A stretch of DNA of 64,000 nucleotides from positions 203,286 to 267,285 of the forward strand of contig CAVVWD010000019.1 in assembly GCA_963751835.1 (NCBI GenBank), given 5' to 3'. Below, in pieces: positions 42,956-51,069 of the stretch. Positions within the stretch are counted from its first letter, which is position 1. Every line of letters starts with the position of its first letter. The notes below the pieces were generated by a model that was given only the letters and a program-made list of their open reading frames with translations, was not told the origin of the DNA and made no database searches. The position numbers were made by a program, and so were the translations under genes. The stretch is from JACVRW01 sp963751835. Lineage in GTDB: Bacteria; Actinomycetota; Thermoleophilia; Solirubrobacterales; Thermoleophilaceae.

Positions 42956-44958
42956 GCGAGCCGGGACCCGAACCTCGGGTGCCCGCCGCGGTGCGGGCGC
43001 GCACGGGCCTGCGCCGAGGCTCCGAGCTGGCGGTCCTGCGGGTCACGCGCGGGCTCGGCGAGCCGGCGCTGTTCGCCGTCACGCTGAGCGCCCTCGTCGC
43101 ATCGCTCTTCTACGGGCTGGGAGTGGTCGCTGGAGACGCGCTCGGGCTGACGCCGGTCGTCTACCTGGTCGCGGGCCTGTTCTTCGCGGTGACGATGGCC
43201 ACCTACGTCGAGGGCACCTCGCTGCACATCGAGCGCGGCGGCGCCTCGACGCTCGCCCGCTACGCGTTCGACGAGCTCTGGAGCTTCATTGCGGGCTGGG
43301 CCATCCTGCTCGACTACCTGATCGTGATGGCCGCCGGCGCGGTGGTGATCACGGACTACCTCGCGGTCTTCATGCCGGGGATCGACGACGGCGTCTTCGA
43401 GGTGCTCGTGGCCGGCCTCGCCCTGCTGCTGGTCGCCGCCCTCAACGTGCGCGGCATTACGGCAAAGCGCCTCCGAACTGTGCTGCGCGTCTCGCTCGTC
43501 AGCATCCTCGTGCTCGCGGTCGCCAGCCTTATCGCCTTCGCTCAGTTCTTCGACCTACAGGGAGTCGTCGACTCCGTGGAGCTGGGCCAGGCGCCTGCCT
43601 GGGAGGACGCGATCTTCGCGCTCGGCGTCGCCTGCGTCGCGTTGATAGGAGTGGAGGCGGCGTCCGGCCTCGCGGGCGAGGTGCGCGTGGGCAGGCGCGG
43701 CCTCCGGCGCGTGGTGCTCGTGTCCATCGGCGTCGCCCTCGTGCTGTTCGTGGTCGTGAGCACGGCCGCGCTGATGGCTCAACCGGTCCAGGGCGGCGCG
43801 ACGCCGCTCGGCGGGCGATTCATCGAGGCCCCGGTCCTGGGCATCCCGAACGCCTACGAGAGCGAGTGGCTGGTGGACGCCGGCCGCTATGTCGTCGGCG
43901 CCACCGCCGCGGCGATGCTGCTCGTGGCCATCAACAGCCAGATGCTCGGCCTGGCCCGGCTCGCGTACTCGCTCGCCACCAACCGCCAGATCCCGAGCGC
44001 GGTGGGGCGGCTGAGCGTGCGCCGCGGCACCCCATACGTGGCGATCGCGATCGCTGCGGCGATCGCTTTCGGGCTTTCGATTCCCCACGACATCGAGTTC
44101 CTGGCGGGCACGTTCGCGTTCGGCGCGATGGTCGCGTTCGCGCTCGCGCACCTGTCCGTGATCGTGCTGCGCTTCCGCGAGCCGGAGCGGCCGAGCGCGT
44201 ACCGCATGCCGCTCGGCGTGCACTGGCGCGGCGCCGTGGTGCCGCTTCCGGCGGTCGTCGGTTTCCTGCTCGCCGTGGCCGTCTGGATCAGCGTCGTAGC
44301 CCTTCACGAGGGAGCCCGCATCGCCGGAGGGATCTGGATGGTCGCGGGCGTCGGCCTGTACGTCGTCTACCGGCGCGGCCAGGGTAAGTCGCTCACACAG
44401 CGCTTCACGATCCCCGCGGAGGCGCTCCAGGAACGAGAGGCCGCCGAGTACGGAAGCATCTTGGTGCCGGTGTTCGGCGAGGCGCTCGACGACGAGATCG
44501 TCGGCACGGCCGGCCGTCTCGCCGCCGAACAGGACGAGGACGGCGGCGGCGGGGCCGTGCTGGAGGCGCTTTACGTGTTCGAGATCCCGATGTCGCTCCC
44601 GATCGACGCGCGCGTGCCGGAGGAGCGGGTCAAGAAGGCCAAGGAGGTGCTGTCGCGCGCGAAGGAGGTGGGGGAGGAGTACGAGGGGGTGGAGGTGGCG
44701 ACGGCGATGGTGCGCGGCCGCACGGCGGGCCAGGCCATTGTCTCGGAGGCCCGGCGGAGGGGGGTCGAGGCGATCGTGCTCGCCGCCGAGGAGCCCACCC
44801 GCATGCGCGGCGGCGCGATCATGGGAGGCCGCGGCCGTGTCCGCGACCGCTTCGTGGGGGAGACCACGCGCTACGTGATCGAGAAGTCTCCCTGCAGGGT
44901 GATCCTGACCGCCCCACCGGCCGGCGAGGAGGGCACCCGCGAAGGTGTCCTGCCGTAG
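42952..44958 (+). CDS. APC-superfamily permease with C-terminal Usp-like domain (2)
   Basis: A 668-residue paralogue of the permease at 40812: about 12 helices, with LYFGL-type helix 1 region (LFYGLGVVAGDALGLTPVVYL), GWAILLDYLIVMAAGAVV, and a cytosolic Usp-like domain from about residue 490 (YGSILVPVFGEALDDEIVG to KSPCRVILT). The Usp loop GGAIMGGRGRVRDRFVGETT differs from the canonical G-x2-G-x9-G. GTG 42952. Directly followed by two TrkA-type NAD-binding proteins. Confidence 0.83.
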   Translation: MSEPGPEPRVPAAVRARTGLRRGSELAVLRVTRGLGEPALFAVTLSALVASLFYGLGVVAGDALGLTPVVYLVAGLFFAVTMATYVEGTSLHIERGGASTLARYAFDELWSFIAGWAILLDYLIVMAAGAVVITDYLAVFMPGIDDGVFEVLVAGLALLLVAALNVRGITAKRLRTVLRVSLVSILVLAVASLIAFAQFFDLQGVVDSVELGQAPAWEDAIFALGVACVALIGVEAASGLAGEVRVGRRGLRRVVLVSIGVALVLFVVVSTAALMAQPVQGGATPLGGRFIEAPVLGIPNAYESEWLVDAGRYVVGATAAAMLLVAINSQMLGLARLAYSLATNRQIPSAVGRLSVRRGTPYVAIAIAAAIAFGLSIPHDIEFLAGTFAFGAMVAFALAHLSVIVLRFREPERPSAYRMPLGVHWRGAVVPLPAVVGFLLAVAVWISVVALHEGARIAGGIWMVAGVGLYVVYRRGQGKSLTQRFTIPAEALQEREAAEYGSILVPVFGEALDDEIVGTAGRLAAEQDEDGGGGAVLEALYVFEIPMSLPIDARVPEERVKKAKEVLSRAKEVGEEYEGVEVATAMVRGRTAGQAIVSEARRRGVEAIVLAAEEPTRMRGGAIMGGRGRVRDRFVGETTRYVIEKSPCRVILTAPPAGEEGTREGVLP

Positions 44959-44970
44959 AGTGAGGCCAGT

Positions 44971-45417
44971 ATGTTCGTCCTGATCGTCGGATGTGGCCGG
45001 GTGGGGTCGTCGATCGCTCACTCGATGCTCGCGGAGGGCCACGAGGTCTCCGTGGTAGACGAGGACGCGGAGGCCATCGCGTTGCTCGATCGCGACGCCG
45101 ACGCCTCTTGGGAGGAGCGCGGCGGCCGCTTCACCGAGGGCACCGCGCTCGAGATCGACGCGCTGCTCGCGGCCGGCATCGAGCAGGCCGACGCGTTTGT
45201 CGCGTCCACGGACGGCGACAACACGAACCTCGTGATCGCCCAGATCGCCCAGCGCCGCTTCAACGTCGAGCGCGTGGTGGTGCGCGTGCTCGACCCGGCG
45301 CGGGCCCGCTGGTACGCGGAACAGGGTCTCCAGACGGTCTGTCCCACCCAGACGGCCATCGAGCTGCTCGAGGCGGCGGTGCGGGGCCAGATCCGCTTCG
45401 AGGGAGTGTCCGGCTAG
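44971..45417 (+). CDS. TrkA-N (RCK) domain protein
   Basis: A 148-residue single RCK_N/TrkA-N domain: MFVLIVGCGRVGSSIAHSML (Rossmann Gly-rich loop), an acidic strand-2 end (VVDEDAEAIALL), and DAFVASTDGDNTNLVIAQIAQ. No C-terminal TrkA-C domain, so it is shorter than a full KtrA/TrkA (about 220). Likely binds NAD(H) or ATP and partners with the full-length protein that follows after 2 bp. Confidence 0.85.
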   Translation: MFVLIVGCGRVGSSIAHSMLAEGHEVSVVDEDAEAIALLDRDADASWEERGGRFTEGTALEIDALLAAGIEQADAFVASTDGDNTNLVIAQIAQRRFNVERVVVRVLDPARARWYAEQGLQTVCPTQTAIELLEAAVRGQIRFEGVSG

Positions 45418-45419
45418 GC

Positions 45420-46088
45420 ATGTACGTCCTGATCGTCGGCGCCGGCAAGGTGGGCTGGAACCTCGCCCGCGAGCTGATCAACAAGCGCCACGAGGTGACC
45501 GTTATCGAGTCGGACCAGCGGCGCTACGCCGTCGTCGAGCAGGAGCTCGAGCACAGCGCGCTGTACGGCGACGGCTCCGAGCTCTGGGTGCTCGAGCGCG
45601 GCGGCATCGAGCGGGCCGACCTGGTGGTGGCCGTGACCGGTGACGACGAGGACAACATCCTCATCTCCCAGGTCGCACGCGAGAAATACGGCGTGGCCCG
45701 TGTGGTGGCGCGCTGCAACAACCCGCGCAACCTGCAGCACTTCGAGCTGCTCGGCGTCAAGCCGGTGATCTCGGCCACCGACCTGATCCTGCGCCTGATC
45801 GAGCACGAGGTGCCGAAGTACGGGCTCGTGCATCTACTCGACCTGCCGGAGGAGCGGCTCGAGATCATCGAGCTCGAGGTGGCCGACGGCTCCGACGCCG
45901 CGGGCAAGACCGTCAAAGGCCTGGGCCTGCCGGACGGCTCACTCGTGATCTCGATATTGCGTGACGGCGGAGGCTTCGTGCCGCACGGCGAGTCGGTCGT
46001 TCAGGCGGGCGACGAGGTGTTGCTGGTGCTGGACGTGGGTATCGAGTCCCGCGTGACCGAGCGCTTCACCAACCGCTCGGCGGCCTGA
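45420..46088 (+). CDS. trkA: TrkA-type potassium uptake regulator
   Basis: A 222-residue protein with an RCK_N domain (MYVLIVGAGKVGWNLARELI, VIESD, LVVAVTGDDEDNILISQVA) and a TrkA-C domain (IELEVADGSDAAGKTVKGLGLP to GDEVLLVLDVG). Such proteins gate Trk/Ktr-type K+ channels by ligand binding. No TrkH/KtrB channel gene lies in the window; the nearest transporters are the two APC-Usp permeases immediately upstream in the same direction. Confidence 0.88.
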   Translation: MYVLIVGAGKVGWNLARELINKRHEVTVIESDQRRYAVVEQELEHSALYGDGSELWVLERGGIERADLVVAVTGDDEDNILISQVAREKYGVARVVARCNNPRNLQHFELLGVKPVISATDLILRLIEHEVPKYGLVHLLDLPEERLEIIELEVADGSDAAGKTVKGLGLPDGSLVISILRDGGGFVPHGESVVQAGDEVLLVLDVGIESRVTERFTNRSAA

Positions 46089-46092
46089 CACC

Positions 46093-47322
46093 GTGGCCCG
46101 CCGCAAGGTCGACCATCTCCTGATCGGGGGCGGTCTGGCCGCCGGCAACTGCGCACGCTGGCTGCGCGAGGGTGGTGGCGAGGGATCGATCCTGCTCGTC
46201 GGACGCGAGGCCGACCCGCCTTACAACCGACCGCCGCTGACGAAGGGCTATCTACGGGGGGTCGAGCCACGCGAGGACGTGCTGTTCCGGCCCGACGACT
46301 GGTGGGAGGAGCAGCGGATAGAGCTGCAACTGCGCACGAGCGTCATGAAGCTCGATGCCGGTGAGCGGGTGGCGCAGCTATCGAACAAGGACGAGATCGA
46401 GTTCGGAAACGCGCTGCTCGCCACGGGGAGCAACGTGCGCCGGCTGCGGGTCGACGGCTGCGAGCTCGACGGAATCCACTACATCCGGACCTTCGGAAAC
46501 TCGGAGACGCTGCGCGCCGACGCCGAGCAGGCAGAGCGCGTGGTGATCATCGGCGGCAGCTACATCGGCACTGAGGTCGCGGCCTCGCTCACCGCGGCAT
46601 ACGGCGACAAGTGCGCGATCGTGATGCTCGAGGACGTGACGCTCGAACGCTGGTTCGGCAAGGAGGTCGGTGGATTTTTCCAAGGGGTCCTGGAGGAGCA
46701 CGGGGTGGAGATCCACGGGGGCGACGAGCTCGAGCGTTTCGAGGGCTCCGATGGGCGCGTGCGGAAAGTCGTGACAAAGGGCGGGCTCGAGCTCGATTGC
46801 GACCTCGTCGTTATCGGCGCCGGGGTCACGCCCGACGTTTCGCTCGCGAAGGCGGCCGGCCTCGAGCTCGGCGAGGCCGGTGGGGTGCTCTGCTCGGCGG
46901 GGCTCGAGAGCTCCGTGCCGGGCATCTTCGCGGCCGGCGACATCTGCGAGTACGACAGCCCGGTGCACCGCCGGCGGATGCGGATCGAGCACTGGGATGT
47001 GGCGTTCAGCCAGGGCAAGACGGCCGGTCTCAACATGCTCGGCCAGGGAATCGAGCACGACGTTGTGCCTTACTTCTTCTCGGATCTCGCCGACTGGTCC
47101 TCGATGGAGTACGTGGGCCCCGGCTCGGGCGAGACCGTGGTGCGCGGCTCGCTCGCGGACGGCGACTTCACGGCCTTCTACGTCGACGACGGGCGCGTGA
47201 CCGCCGCGCTGACGGTCGGACGCTCGGACGACCTCGAGCCCGCCCAGCGTTTCATCGTCGAGCGCACGTCCGTCGACCCGGCGGCGTTGGCCGACGAGGG
47301 CACGGACCTGGCCTCGCTGTAG
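46093..47322 (+). CDS. FAD-dependent pyridine nucleotide-disulfide oxidoreductase (ferredoxin reductase-like)
   Basis: A 409-residue two-dinucleotide-domain flavoprotein of the AIF/rhodocoxin-reductase group. FAD motif LLIGGGLAAGNCARWL, signature DPPYNRPPLTKGYLRG, NAD(P) motif VVIIGGSYIGTEVAASL, and the second FAD contact GIFAAGDICEYDSP. It likely moves electrons from NAD(P)H to a small redox carrier or quinone. GTG 46093, 4 bp after trkA. No ferredoxin gene is seen nearby. Confidence 0.88.
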   Translation: MARRKVDHLLIGGGLAAGNCARWLREGGGEGSILLVGREADPPYNRPPLTKGYLRGVEPREDVLFRPDDWWEEQRIELQLRTSVMKLDAGERVAQLSNKDEIEFGNALLATGSNVRRLRVDGCELDGIHYIRTFGNSETLRADAEQAERVVIIGGSYIGTEVAASLTAAYGDKCAIVMLEDVTLERWFGKEVGGFFQGVLEEHGVEIHGGDELERFEGSDGRVRKVVTKGGLELDCDLVVIGAGVTPDVSLAKAAGLELGEAGGVLCSAGLESSVPGIFAAGDICEYDSPVHRRRMRIEHWDVAFSQGKTAGLNMLGQGIEHDVVPYFFSDLADWSSMEYVGPGSGETVVRGSLADGDFTAFYVDDGRVTAALTVGRSDDLEPAQRFIVERTSVDPAALADEGTDLASL

Positions 47323-47349
47323 ACCCGGCCGGGGCCGCACCTACCCTGG

Positions 47350-48171
47350 GTGGTGCGGATGGCGGGCTACTTCGACGACCTTTCGATGCTGCGGCGCGTG
47401 CACCGCGAGCGCGCCCTCGCGCTGGCGGGGCCGCGGGCGCTGCTGATGCAGGCGGCGCACCCGCTGGCCGTGTCGGGGCTGCTCGCCCACTCGAGCGCCG
47501 CGGACGACCCCTACGAGCGCCTCGCGCGCACCGCCAATGTGATGGGCACGATCGGATTCGGCGAGCGCGCCGACGCGGATCGGGTCACCCGCACGGTGCG
47601 CGCCATGCACCGGCGCGTGCGCGGGAAGCTGCGTGAGCCGGTCGGCCCCCACCCCGCGGGTACCGCCTACCGCGCCGATGACCCCGAGCTGCTGCTGTGG
47701 GTGCTGTTCACGCTGGTGGACTCGGGGCTGGTGGCGTACCGGACCTACGTCGGCTCGCTGTCGCGCGAGGAGGAGGCGGCCTACTGGGAGGACTACCGGG
47801 TGGTTGGGCGCCTGTTCGGGCTGAGGTTGCGGGAGATGCCGCGGACGCTCGCCGACCTCGACAACTACCGCCGTTCGATGCTGGAGGGCGACCGCCTCTA
47901 CGTGACCGACTGGGCGCGCGAGCGGGCTCGCGCGATCGTGCTCGACCCGCCCGTCCCGTGGATGGCGCAGCCGCTGCTCGAGACCGTCAACTTCATCACG
48001 ATCGCTCTGCTGCCCGACCGAATCCGAAACGAGTACGGCTTCGCACCGGTCCCGCCCGCGTTCCTGCGCAAGGCGCTGGTACGAGCGGGCGGCGAGTACG
48101 TGAAGCGCGCCGTCGTGCCCTTCCTGCCGGACCGCCTTCGGCTGGTGCCGGCGGCGCGGGTGGCCGCTTAG
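47350..48171 (+). CDS. DUF2236/MpaB-family oxygenase-like protein
   Basis: A 273-residue protein of the DUF2236 group (oxygenase MpaB/latex-clearing-protein-like heme fold). Family blocks: RALLMQAAHPLAVSGLLAHS, YERLARTANVMGTIGFG, MHRRVRG, LLLWVLFTLVDSGLVAYRTY and PVPWMAQPLLETVNFITIALLP. The 'H-to-G' motif pattern GPHPAGTAYRADDPELLLW holds the expected conserved His. Start could be GTG 47350, GTG 47353 or ATG 47359. Substrate unknown. The region after it to the tRNA (48172-48384) has only the terminator described below. Confidence 0.82.
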   Translation: MVRMAGYFDDLSMLRRVHRERALALAGPRALLMQAAHPLAVSGLLAHSSAADDPYERLARTANVMGTIGFGERADADRVTRTVRAMHRRVRGKLREPVGPHPAGTAYRADDPELLLWVLFTLVDSGLVAYRTYVGSLSREEEAAYWEDYRVVGRLFGLRLREMPRTLADLDNYRRSMLEGDRLYVTDWARERARAIVLDPPVPWMAQPLLETVNFITIALLPDRIRNEYGFAPVPPAFLRKALVRAGGEYVKRAVVPFLPDRLRLVPAARVAA

Positions 48172-48316
48172 CGGGCGCCGTTAACCGCCGGCCCGGTGGC
48201 CGCGAGCGCTTGGCGCGACTTGCCATTCACGGCGGGGGCGTCCGACCGGTTCCGGACGAGTTCGGCAGCGCTCGATGTGGCCTGCGCAGGATATGTAACA
48301 ACCCCGCCAACAATCG

Positions 48317-48344
48317 AAAAAAAGCCTGCACATGGCGGGCTTTT
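48317..48344 (-). terminator. Intrinsic terminator for tRNA-Gln
   Basis: Stem AAAAGCCCGC / GCAGGCTTTT (10 bp with one G-T pair, loop of 5) followed on the minus strand by a T7 run. It lies 40 nt past the tRNA 3' end. The plus strand also ends in a short T run, so it could act on the DUF2236 transcript as well. Confidence 0.85.
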
Positions 48345-48384
48345 GTCCGAGCTCCCACCTACGATGTCGGATGGCAGAGGAAGG

Positions 48385-48455
48385 CTGCGGGGCAGGGACT
48401 CGAACCCCGATAACCAGTTCCAGAGACTGGCGTCTTGCCGTTAGACGACCCCGCA
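48385..48455 (-). tRNA. tRNA-Gln (anticodon CTG)
   Basis: Seventy-one nt on the minus strand folding as a complete cloverleaf: acceptor TGCGGGG/CCCCGCA plus discriminator G, D-arm GTC-TAACGGCAA-GAC, anticodon arm CCAGT-CTCTGGA-ACTGG (anticodon CTG, codon CAG), and T-arm CGGGG-TTCGAGT-CCCTG. CCA is not encoded. A -10-like TATGCT (48472-48467) predicts transcription from about 48460; the -35 is weak. Confidence 0.93.
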
Positions 48456-48529
48456 GCGTCGCTTTGAGCATACCCGTGAGCCCGACATCCGACCACCGAC
48501 GAACCGGCCCAAAGCACCCACCCGGGGTC

Positions 48530-49171
48530 ATGCGTGAGCTGGTGGCAGCGAGGCTCGCGCGCGGAATGAGCATCGCCGAAATTGCGTCTGAGCTGGGTGT
48601 CGTCAAGTCGACGGTTTGCTACCACGCCAGGCGACTGGGCAAGCCTGCGGATCCCAGGTTTGCGCGTCGCTACGACTGGTCTTCGATTCAGGCCTACTAC
48701 GACGAGGGGCACTCCATAAGGGAATGCGCTCGAGAGTTCGGCTTTTGCGTCGAGACGTGGCACCGCGCCGTACGGTCGGGGGTCCTCGCGTCAAGACCCG
48801 CGGCCGCGCCCATCGACACCTACCTCGTCAAGGGGCGCACGGTCAACCGGCATCACCTCAAGCTGCGCCTACTGGACAGCGGTCTCAAGACGCATCGCTG
48901 CGAAGTTTGTGGGATCGAGGAGTGGCAGGGAAAGCCGATCTCGATGTCGCTTCATCACGTAAACGGAGACGGCGACGACAACAGGCTCGAGAATCTCCAG
49001 CTCCTCTGTGCGAATTGCCATAGCCAGACGTCGAACTTCGGCAGCCGAAACCCCAAGCGAACGCGGACCCTTGCACGTACGCGCATCGAGGCGGAACTGC
49101 GTCGCGTGGGGGCGTTCCGTCTGAAGTCTTCGGCAGTCCGCATGCTTCCGCTGGCGGGTGCCGCAAGCTGA
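48530..49171 (+). CDS. HNH endonuclease with N-terminal helix-turn-helix region
   Basis: A 213-residue protein. Two HTH-like segments come first (MSIAEIASELGVVKSTVCYHA and HSIRECAREFGFCVETWHRAV), then an HNH module: HRCEVCGIEEWQG, SLHHVNGDGDDNRLENLQLL, CANCHSQT, giving two CxxC zinc pairs and the catalytic HH-N-H set. Such stand-alone nucleases are typical of mobile or homing elements. The gene reads away from tRNA-Gln, on the opposite strand, and its base composition looks less GC-rich than its neighbours. ATG 48530 is chosen; GTG 48476 is possible. 49172-49284 holds no feature I recognise. Confidence 0.83.
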   Translation: MRELVAARLARGMSIAEIASELGVVKSTVCYHARRLGKPADPRFARRYDWSSIQAYYDEGHSIRECAREFGFCVETWHRAVRSGVLASRPAAAPIDTYLVKGRTVNRHHLKLRLLDSGLKTHRCEVCGIEEWQGKPISMSLHHVNGDGDDNRLENLQLLCANCHSQTSNFGSRNPKRTRTLARTRIEAELRRVGAFRLKSSAVRMLPLAGAAS

Positions 49172-49284
49172 TGCTCTGCCGTACTTGCTCCTGATCGTCG
49201 CCGCTGGAGCGGATCTGGGCCTCAGGCCAGGGATTGCCGCGCCCAGTCTTGAAGGAGTCGCCTCCCGCGCCGCGCGGCCCGCGG

Positions 49285-51069
49285 CTACGCCGCCGCCTGC
49301 TCGGCCCAGTCGCGGTAGAGCCGCGCGTAGGCGCCGTCGGCCTCGAGCAGCTCCTCGTGGGTGCCCTGCTCGGCGACCCGGCCGTGGTCGAGCACCACGA
49401 TCCGGCCCGCACCGCGGATCGTCGAGAGGCGGTGGGCGATCACGATGGCCGTGCGACCGGCCAGCAGGCGCCGTAGGCCGCGCTCGATCTGGGACTCCGT
49501 GCGGACGTCGACGTTCGAGGTCGCCTCGTCGAGGATCAGGATGCGTGGGTCGGCCGCCGCGGCGCGCGCGAACGCGACCAGCTGGCGCTGGCCCGCCGAG
49601 AGGTGGACGCCGCGCTCGCCGACCTCGGTGTCGTAGCCGTCCGGCAGGCGCGTGATGAACTCGTGCGCGCCGACCGCTCGCGCCGCCTCCTCGACCTCTT
49701 CGTCCGTGGCGTCCGGGCGCCCGAAGCCGATGTTGTCGCTGATCGTCCCGGAGAACAGGAAGCTCTCCTGCGGCACGACGCCCAGCTGCGAGCGCAGCGA
49801 GTGCTCGGTCACCTCGCGCAGGTCGTGCCCGTCGATAAGGATGCGCCCGCGCTGCGGGTCGTAGAAGCGCGCCACCAGCTTGGCGACGGTGGACTTGCCG
49901 GCGCCGGTGGCGCCCACGAGGGCCACGGTCTGCCCTGGCGGCACGAGCAGCGAGACGTCATCGAGCGCGGGCGCCTCGTCCTCCTCGCCGTACCAGAAGC
50001 TCACGCCGTCGAACTCGATCTCCCCGCGCACGCGCGGCAACGGGCGTGCGCCCGGCCGGTCGCCGAGATCGGGCTCCTCGTCGAGCAGCTCGAAGATCTT
50101 GTCGAGCGCCGCCATCCCGGCCTGGTAGGTCGTATAGAGCTGGGAGAGCGACTGGATCGGGTCGAAGAAGGTCTGGAGGTAGAACACGAACGAGGCGAGC
50201 ACGCCGATCGTGACCTCCTCGTCGAGCACCTGGTTGCCGCCGTAGAGGAGGATGGCCGCGGTGGCGACCGCGGAGAGCAGCTCGACCGAAGGGAAGTAGG
50301 CCGCGTTCAGGTGAACCGTCCTCATGTTCGCGTCGCGGTGCTCATCGTTCAGCTCCGCGAAGCGGCGCCGGTGGCGCGGCTCCTGCCCGAACGCGCGCAC
50401 CACGCGCACGCCCGACAGGGTCTCCTGCAGGTAGGCGGTGACCTGGGCGATCTTCTCGCGCGTGAGCCGGTACGCGCCGGTCGAGGCGATCCGGAAGATC
50501 ACGCTGCCGACGAGCAGCACCGGGAAGGTGAGGAACGTGACGAGCGCAAGGCTCGGGTCGAGCACGAGCAGGATCACGGCGGTGCCGATCAGCGTGAGCG
50601 TCGAGGAGAAGAGCGTCTGGATCCCCTCGGTCACGAGTTGGTCGAGCGCCTGCACGTCGTTCGTGAGGCGCGAGATCAGGACACCCGCCTTGTTGCGCGA
50701 GTAGAAGCCGATCGACAGCCGCTGGAGGTGCTCGAACAGCTGGATGCGCAGGTCCTGCAGGGCGCGCTGACCGACCCAGTTGATGAGGTAGGTCTGCACG
50801 TAGGTTGCGCCCCAGTTGATGAGCGCCGCGGCCACGAACGCGATCAGGATCAGGGTGAGCGCGTTCAGGTCCCCCTCGTCGATGCCAGCGTCGATCGCGA
50901 GGCCGGCGAGGTAGGGCGGCACGAGCGCCGCCGCGGTGGCCACGAGGAGCGCGAGGAGCATCAGGATCACGCGGCCGCGGTAGGGGCGCAGCAGCGTGAG
51001 CAGATGGCGCAGCTTGCCGAGCCGGCGTGGCTCGCCGCGCACCGCCCGGAAGATCTGGCGCGCGCTCAC
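49285..51069 (-). CDS. ABC exporter half-transporter, catalytic-site subunit
   Basis: A 594-residue type IV ABC exporter: six helices, then an ATPase domain. Walker A VALVGATGAGKSTVAKL, Q-loop GVVPQESFLFSG, Walker B ILILDEATSNVD with an intact catalytic Glu, and H-loop VIAHRLST. The signature is LSAGQRQL rather than LSGGQ. That complements the altered Walker B of the partner encoded just upstream, as in heterodimeric exporters with one active site. GTG 51069 overlaps the partner stop (GTGA). Substrate unknown. Confidence 0.9.
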   Translation of the reverse strand: MSARQIFRAVRGEPRRLGKLRHLLTLLRPYRGRVILMLLALLVATAAALVPPYLAGLAIDAGIDEGDLNALTLILIAFVAAALINWGATYVQTYLINWVGQRALQDLRIQLFEHLQRLSIGFYSRNKAGVLISRLTNDVQALDQLVTEGIQTLFSSTLTLIGTAVILLVLDPSLALVTFLTFPVLLVGSVIFRIASTGAYRLTREKIAQVTAYLQETLSGVRVVRAFGQEPRHRRRFAELNDEHRDANMRTVHLNAAYFPSVELLSAVATAAILLYGGNQVLDEEVTIGVLASFVFYLQTFFDPIQSLSQLYTTYQAGMAALDKIFELLDEEPDLGDRPGARPLPRVRGEIEFDGVSFWYGEEDEAPALDDVSLLVPPGQTVALVGATGAGKSTVAKLVARFYDPQRGRILIDGHDLREVTEHSLRSQLGVVPQESFLFSGTISDNIGFGRPDATDEEVEEAARAVGAHEFITRLPDGYDTEVGERGVHLSAGQRQLVAFARAAAADPRILILDEATSNVDVRTESQIERGLRRLLAGRTAIVIAHRLSTIRGAGRIVVLDHGRVAEQGTHEELLEADGAYARLYRDWAEQAAA

